DNA of 7,881 nucleotides from Clostridia bacterium (GTDB lineage: Bacteria > Bacillota_A > Clostridia > Christensenellales > Aristaeellaceae): NCBI GenBank assembly GCA_017432405.1, contig JAFRJF010000156.1, positions 1 through 7,881 of the forward strand. Direction: 5' to 3'. Positions within the stretch are counted from its first letter, which is position 1; every line of letters begins with the position of its first letter. The notes under the pieces are model-generated. The model was not told where the DNA came from, made no database searches, and saw only the letters and a program-made list of their open reading frames with translations. Position numbers and translations under genes: made by a program. Positions 4,833 to 7,881 of the stretch are shown one piece after another.

Positions 4833-6004
4833 GGAATAATATTCCCCGCCTTGCGGGGTTTTCACTGGTGATGGCCGCGATGCTGGCCGCGGGGCTGAGC
4901 ACGGGCACGCGGCTGTATTACCTGATCTTCTACGCCCTGCTGGCGCTGCTGCTGCTGGCCGCCGTGTCCGTGGGGTGGACGCTGGTCACGCTGCGGGTGA
5001 CGCTCAAGGGCGTCTCGGCCCAGGTGGAGCGGGGCGAGCGCATCCCGGCGGTGTTCACCGTGCGCCACGCCTGTCCGCTGCCGGTGTCGGCCATACAGGT
5101 GCGCCTGAGCGTGCCCTCGGCGCTGGCGCCGAACCAGGCGGTGAACGTCTCCTGCCCGCCCTTCGCGCGCCATACTTTTCGCCAGGTGATCGAATGCCCC
5201 CACCGGGGGGTGTACGAGGTGGGCGTGACGCGGGTATCTGTCACGGACGCCTTCGGGCTGATTTGCCTGGGGCGCCGGCCGGGGACGCGGCTTGTGAAGC
5301 TGGAGGTGGCCCCGCGGGCCAGAGCGGCCCGGCCCCTGCGACTGAGCGCCTCCGACCAGGGCCCCCAGTCGATCCGGCGGGCGGCGGAGGACAACGCCTC
5401 GCCCTCGGACGTGCGGGCATGGCAGGAGGGGGATGAGCTGAAGAAGGTTCACTGGAAGCTGTCCCTGCGCAGGCGGGCATTGCAGGTGCGCACCTATGAG
5501 GAGACGGCACGGCCCGATACCCTCGTCATTCCCGACCTGCAGCAGGTCACCGCCCTGCGGGACATGCAGCTGACCCTGGAGGACTGCGTCTGCGAGGTGG
5601 CGCTCGGGGCAGCCCAATCCCAGCTTCGCGCCGGCGATCCGGTGCGCATGCCCCTGGTGGCGACGCAGCCCCGGGAGATCGCGGGCCAGTTTCCCGCCGA
5701 CATCCCCGCCTTTGCCGACGCCATGCTGCGGGCCCGGTTCGACAGCCCCTACGGCTATGAGCAGGTGCTGACGCTGATGCTGGCCCGCTTCCAGCGCACC
5801 GGCGGCGCGGTGCTGGTGACCGCGCGGCTGACCACCCGCATCGCCGACATGGCCCTGAGGATGCAGCAGTCCGGCGTGGCGACCCGCCTGGTGTGGGTCT
5901 CCGACGACGACCGGGACGAATCCATGGCCCTGATCGAACGGCTGAAGATGGGCGGGGTGCAGGCGGAACGGCTGGACCCCTGGGACGAGGGAAATGAGGA
6001 ATGA
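4829..6004 (+). CDS. DUF58 membrane protein (YeaD-like)
   Basis: A 391-residue protein. Two hydrophobic segments near the N-terminus (about 9-25 and 28-50) suggest a membrane hairpin. Residues 55-160 are beta-rich, and the DUF58 signature D-V-R-A-W-Q-E-G-D-E-L-K-K-V-H-W-K is at 194-210. The following T-L-V-I-P-D-L (231-237) is the strand that in many DUF58 proteins begins a von Willebrand A-like fold; here Pro-Asp replaces the usual acidic D-x-S-x-S metal site, so metal binding is doubtful. The ATG overlaps the stop of the ATPase gene (ATGA, 4829-4832) with GGTGA 7 nt upstream, so translation is coupled. DUF58 proteins usually accompany MoxR ATPases and are the presumed client. The last residues (G-N-E-E) come from a heptamer repeat that continues downstream. 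A GC-rich hairpin followed by TTTT lies in its first 35 nt. Confidence 0.93.
   Translation: MRNNIPRLAGFSLVMAAMLAAGLSTGTRLYYLIFYALLALLLLAAVSVGWTLVTLRVTLKGVSAQVERGERIPAVFTVRHACPLPVSAIQVRLSVPSALAPNQAVNVSCPPFARHTFRQVIECPHRGVYEVGVTRVSVTDAFGLICLGRRPGTRLVKLEVAPRARAARPLRLSASDQGPQSIRRAAEDNASPSDVRAWQEGDELKKVHWKLSLRRRALQVRTYEETARPDTLVIPDLQQVTALRDMQLTLEDCVCEVALGAAQSQLRAGDPVRMPLVATQPREIAGQFPADIPAFADAMLRARFDSPYGYEQVLTLMLARFQRTGGAVLVTARLTTRIADMALRMQQSGVATRLVWVSDDDRDESMALIERLKMGGVQAERLDPWDEGNEE
4844..4862 (+). promoter_or_regulatory. Terminator-like hairpin inside the start of the DUF58 gene
   Basis: CCCCGC (4844-4849) and GCGGGG (4853-4858) pair around a 3-nt loop and are followed directly by TTTT (4859-4862). 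It sits 15 nt after the ATG. It may reduce read-through or slow initiation, tuning the ratio of ATPase to DUF58 protein. It is short, the T run is only four, and it may be chance in GC-rich coding DNA. Confidence 0.3.
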
Positions 6005-6106
6005 GGAATTAGGAATGAGGAATGGATGGCGGCGGATTGCGACACGAAGTCAGCCCTTTAGGGCAGCCGCGGGAATGACCCGGCAATCCCTGATTCCTAA
6101 TCCCTC
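5996..6106. repeat. Palindromic repeat element with heptamer arms between the DUF58 and transglutaminase genes
   Basis: The left arm is four exact-register heptamers (5996-6023: GAGGAAT, GAGGAAT, TAGGAAT, GAGGAAT). The right arm, read on the minus strand, is GAGGGAT, TAGGAAT, CAGGGAT (6106-6086). 6001-6022 matches the complement of 6087-6108 at 19 of 22 positions. The core has a 7-bp stem (6034-6040 with 6083-6089), an inner GTCA/TGAC pairing (6049-6052 with 6076-6079) and a GCCC-TTTA-GGGC hairpin (6053-6064). The left arm overlaps the last codons and stop of the DUF58 gene. It fills most of the 121-nt gap within the operon and must be transcribed if the operon is continuous. Confidence 0.65.
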
Positions 6107-6125
6107 ATAATAAACGAAAGGTGAC

Positions 6126-7881
6126 ATGACAGATACCCGTATGAACAAGAACCTGACCAACAGGGCCCGGCTGGACCGGTCGGCGATCGCGGCGGTGCTG
6201 GCGCTGCTGTTCGCGGGGAGCGCGACGGCGGTGGCCGCCTCGGCGCTGGGAGCGGCGGTTTCTGCGCTGGAGCTGTACGCGGCGGCGCTGGTCGCCGTGG
6301 CGCTCTGCGTGGCGGGCACGCTGACCGGCGGCGCGATCATCGCGTCGCTGGGCTTTGTGGCGGTCGCCGGGCTGTACCTGGCTACCCACGGGGCTGGGCT
6401 TTCGGGGCTGCGGGAGCTGTTCGCCCAGTGGTCGGGACAGGCCGCCGAGTCCGCCGGCGCGGTGGAGGGGGCGCGTCTGCTGCTGACCTGCGCCAGCTTC
6501 ACCTTCGGGGTCTTGTTCTTCGTGCTGTTGAGCCACAACGAATTTGTGAGCCTGGCCATCGTGCTGCTGATGGCGGTGCTGGTGGCCTGTCACGCCATGT
6601 CCCAGTCGGCTTCGCTGGGCGCGGCGGTGCCGGGGCTGGTGGCCGCCGCCGCGGCCTTTGCCCTGACGGGCGGCGTGCAGCGGGATTTTTCGGCGCTGCG
6701 GGTGTTGGTTCCGGCGGCGCTGGCCCTGGCGCTGGCCCTGGCGCTGGTGCCGGGGGGCCGGATGACCTGGAGGCCGCTGGAGGACGCCGCCGAGCGCGTT
6801 CGGAACATGTTCGAGCAGTACTTCCGCTTCACCCACGAGCGCATCGCCTTCTCCATCAACGAGGAGGGCTACGACCACGCCGGCGAGGTGGGGGACGCGG
6901 TGGTGTCGATGCTGGGCGGGCCCGCGACGCCCCACACCGACCCGGTGATGGCGGTGCATACCGATGCCGACGTGTTGCTGCGCGGCGCGATCCGCACGGC
7001 CTACACGGGCTATTCATGGGTGGACAACGTGCCCAAGAGCCGCTTCCTGTACTACGACCTGACCCACCGGGTCACCCGTGAACGGCTGTTCATTCCTCCT
7101 GAGGCGCTGGACGACGCGCTGCTGAAGGTGGACGTATCGGTTGAGATGCTGGACGACGGCACCAGTACGCTGTTCGTACCGGGGATGATGGACGAATTCC
7201 GAATGGACCTGTCCACCGCCGTCTACTACAACACCGCCGGCGAGGTGTTCCTGTCCCGGGCGGTGCAGCGGGGGGACAGCTATCGCCTGCGGGCGCTGCT
7301 GCCGGAGATGGCAGACGCGCTGCGCCGGGCGGTGATCGACGGCGAGGCAGCCGGGGACGAGCGCTACCAGGACATACTGGAGCGCCACATCCAGCTGCCC
7401 GAGGGCATAGACGGCGGGGTGTACAGCCTGACGATGCGGGTCATCGACGGGACGGAGAATCCCTGGGACCGGGCCGTGGCCATCATGAAATACCTGCGTG
7501 AGAATATGCGCTATACCCTCCAGCCCGACACGCCGCCCCGGGGCCGGGACTTCGTGTCCCACTTCCTGCTGGACAGCCGGGAGGGCTATTGCAGCTACTA
7601 CGCCTCCGCCATGGCCGTGATGGGGCGCATCGCCGGCCTGCCCACCCGGTATGTGGAGGGCTACCTGGCCCGTCCCGGCGTGGAGGTGCTCACCGGCGAG
7701 AACGCCCACGCCTGGGCGGAGGTGTACTTCCAGGGCGTGGGCTGGATTCCCTTCGACGCCACCGGTGGCAACAGCGGCAACGGCGATACCGACGGCCTCA
7801 CCCCCCAGCCGCCGGAAGCGGGCGACAGAGGGACGGGGAACACCGCCGAGGGCGGCGGACTGGGCTACGACGGCGATTACA
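6126..7881 (+). CDS. Membrane-anchored transglutaminase-like protein (YebA/TgpA-like), 3' end outside window
   Basis: The frame stays open from ATG 6126 to the window end (585 codons plus one base), so the C-terminus is missing. Residues about 19-208 contain six or seven hydrophobic segments (roughly 19-41, 45-65, 68-88, 116-135, 139-157, 164-183, 190-208). A large soluble domain follows, probably outside the membrane. The transglutaminase core is near its end: Cys489 in R-E-G-Y-C-S-Y-Y-A, His528 in G-E-N-A-H-A-W-A-E-V, and Asp544 in I-P-F-D-A-T, a complete catalytic triad. After it comes a Gly/Asn/Pro-rich linker (546-585); relatives continue into a last membrane helix and cytosolic tail, not seen here. 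AAAGGTGA (6117-6124) just before the ATG acts as the ribosome site, a little close. Third gene of the MoxR-DUF58-transglutaminase set; the enzyme may be a cysteine protease or a crosslinking enzyme, and its substrate is unknown. Confidence 0.92.
   Translation, partial: MTDTRMNKNLTNRARLDRSAIAAVLALLFAGSATAVAASALGAAVSALELYAAALVAVALCVAGTLTGGAIIASLGFVAVAGLYLATHGAGLSGLRELFAQWSGQAAESAGAVEGARLLLTCASFTFGVLFFVLLSHNEFVSLAIVLLMAVLVACHAMSQSASLGAAVPGLVAAAAAFALTGGVQRDFSALRVLVPAALALALALALVPGGRMTWRPLEDAAERVRNMFEQYFRFTHERIAFSINEEGYDHAGEVGDAVVSMLGGPATPHTDPVMAVHTDADVLLRGAIRTAYTGYSWVDNVPKSRFLYYDLTHRVTRERLFIPPEALDDALLKVDVSVEMLDDGTSTLFVPGMMDEFRMDLSTAVYYNTAGEVFLSRAVQRGDSYRLRALLPEMADALRRAVIDGEAAGDERYQDILERHIQLPEGIDGGVYSLTMRVIDGTENPWDRAVAIMKYLRENMRYTLQPDTPPRGRDFVSHFLLDSREGYCSYYASAMAVMGRIAGLPTRYVEGYLARPGVEVLTGENAHAWAEVYFQGVGWIPFDATGGNSGNGDTDGLTPQPPEAGDRGTGNTAEGGGLGYDGDY
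6716..6747 (+). repeat. 12-bp tandem repeat coding for Leu-Ala in a membrane segment
   Basis: The unit GGCGCTGGCCCT is repeated about 2.7 times without mismatch. It encodes the alternating Leu-Ala run (about residues 198-207) at the end of the last N-terminal membrane segment of the transglutaminase protein. Twelve bases are four codons, so gain or loss of a unit would keep the frame but change the helix length. Confidence 0.6.

Noticed and set aside
6141..6143. Alternative start of the transglutaminase gene
   Set aside because: AAAGGTGA would be 16 nt away, too far; the ATG at 6126 fits better although the spacing is short.

Overview
The window is a GC-rich bacterial chromosome segment. The gene content (acpS next to nnr, and a MoxR / DUF58 / transglutaminase operon like yeaC-yeaD-yebA of Bacillus), the strong Shine-Dalgarno sites and the style of intergenic repeats suggest a high-GC member of the Bacillota, probably a gut-type Clostridia. 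That assignment is inference; there is no rRNA or other taxonomic marker here.

Layout. Bases 1-255 hold the 3' end of an unrecognised gene on the + strand, closed by a long two-part hairpin terminator (264-318). A 50-bp palindromic repeat (357-406) lies between it and a converging minus-strand operon. That operon reads leftwards from a promoter near 3552-3560: acpS (3489-3091), nnr (3080-1566), a 161-residue protein of unknown function (1573-1088) and an MBL-fold metallohydrolase (1082-462). The genes are 10 nt apart, overlapping by 8 nt, and 5 nt apart. AcpS makes holo-ACP for lipid synthesis and Nnr repairs damaged NAD(P)H, so this is a housekeeping cluster with two less understood passengers.

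The 395-nt divergent region (3490-3884) carries a promoter for each direction, a perfect 15-bp hairpin and a ~190-bp palindromic repeat element. A rightward operon follows: a MoxR-type AAA+ ATPase (3885-4832), a DUF58 membrane protein (4829-6004, ATGA overlap) and a membrane-anchored transglutaminase-like protein (6126 to beyond the window end). In this conserved trio the ATPase is thought to act as a chaperone or activator for the DUF58 protein, and the transglutaminase domain faces the outside of the membrane. The substrate is unknown.

I found no new defence or biosynthetic system. The most unusual signal is in the repeats. Three separate gene junctions (3086-3113, 3674-3860, 5996-6106) carry short arrays of a degenerate 7-bp unit with consensus NAGGNNT. 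At two of them the arrays form inverted arms around an internally folded core. At two sites the array has become part of a gene: it encodes the last residues of AcpS and of the DUF58 protein, and at the acpS/nnr junction it also supplies the stop codon of acpS and the Shine-Dalgarno site of nnr.
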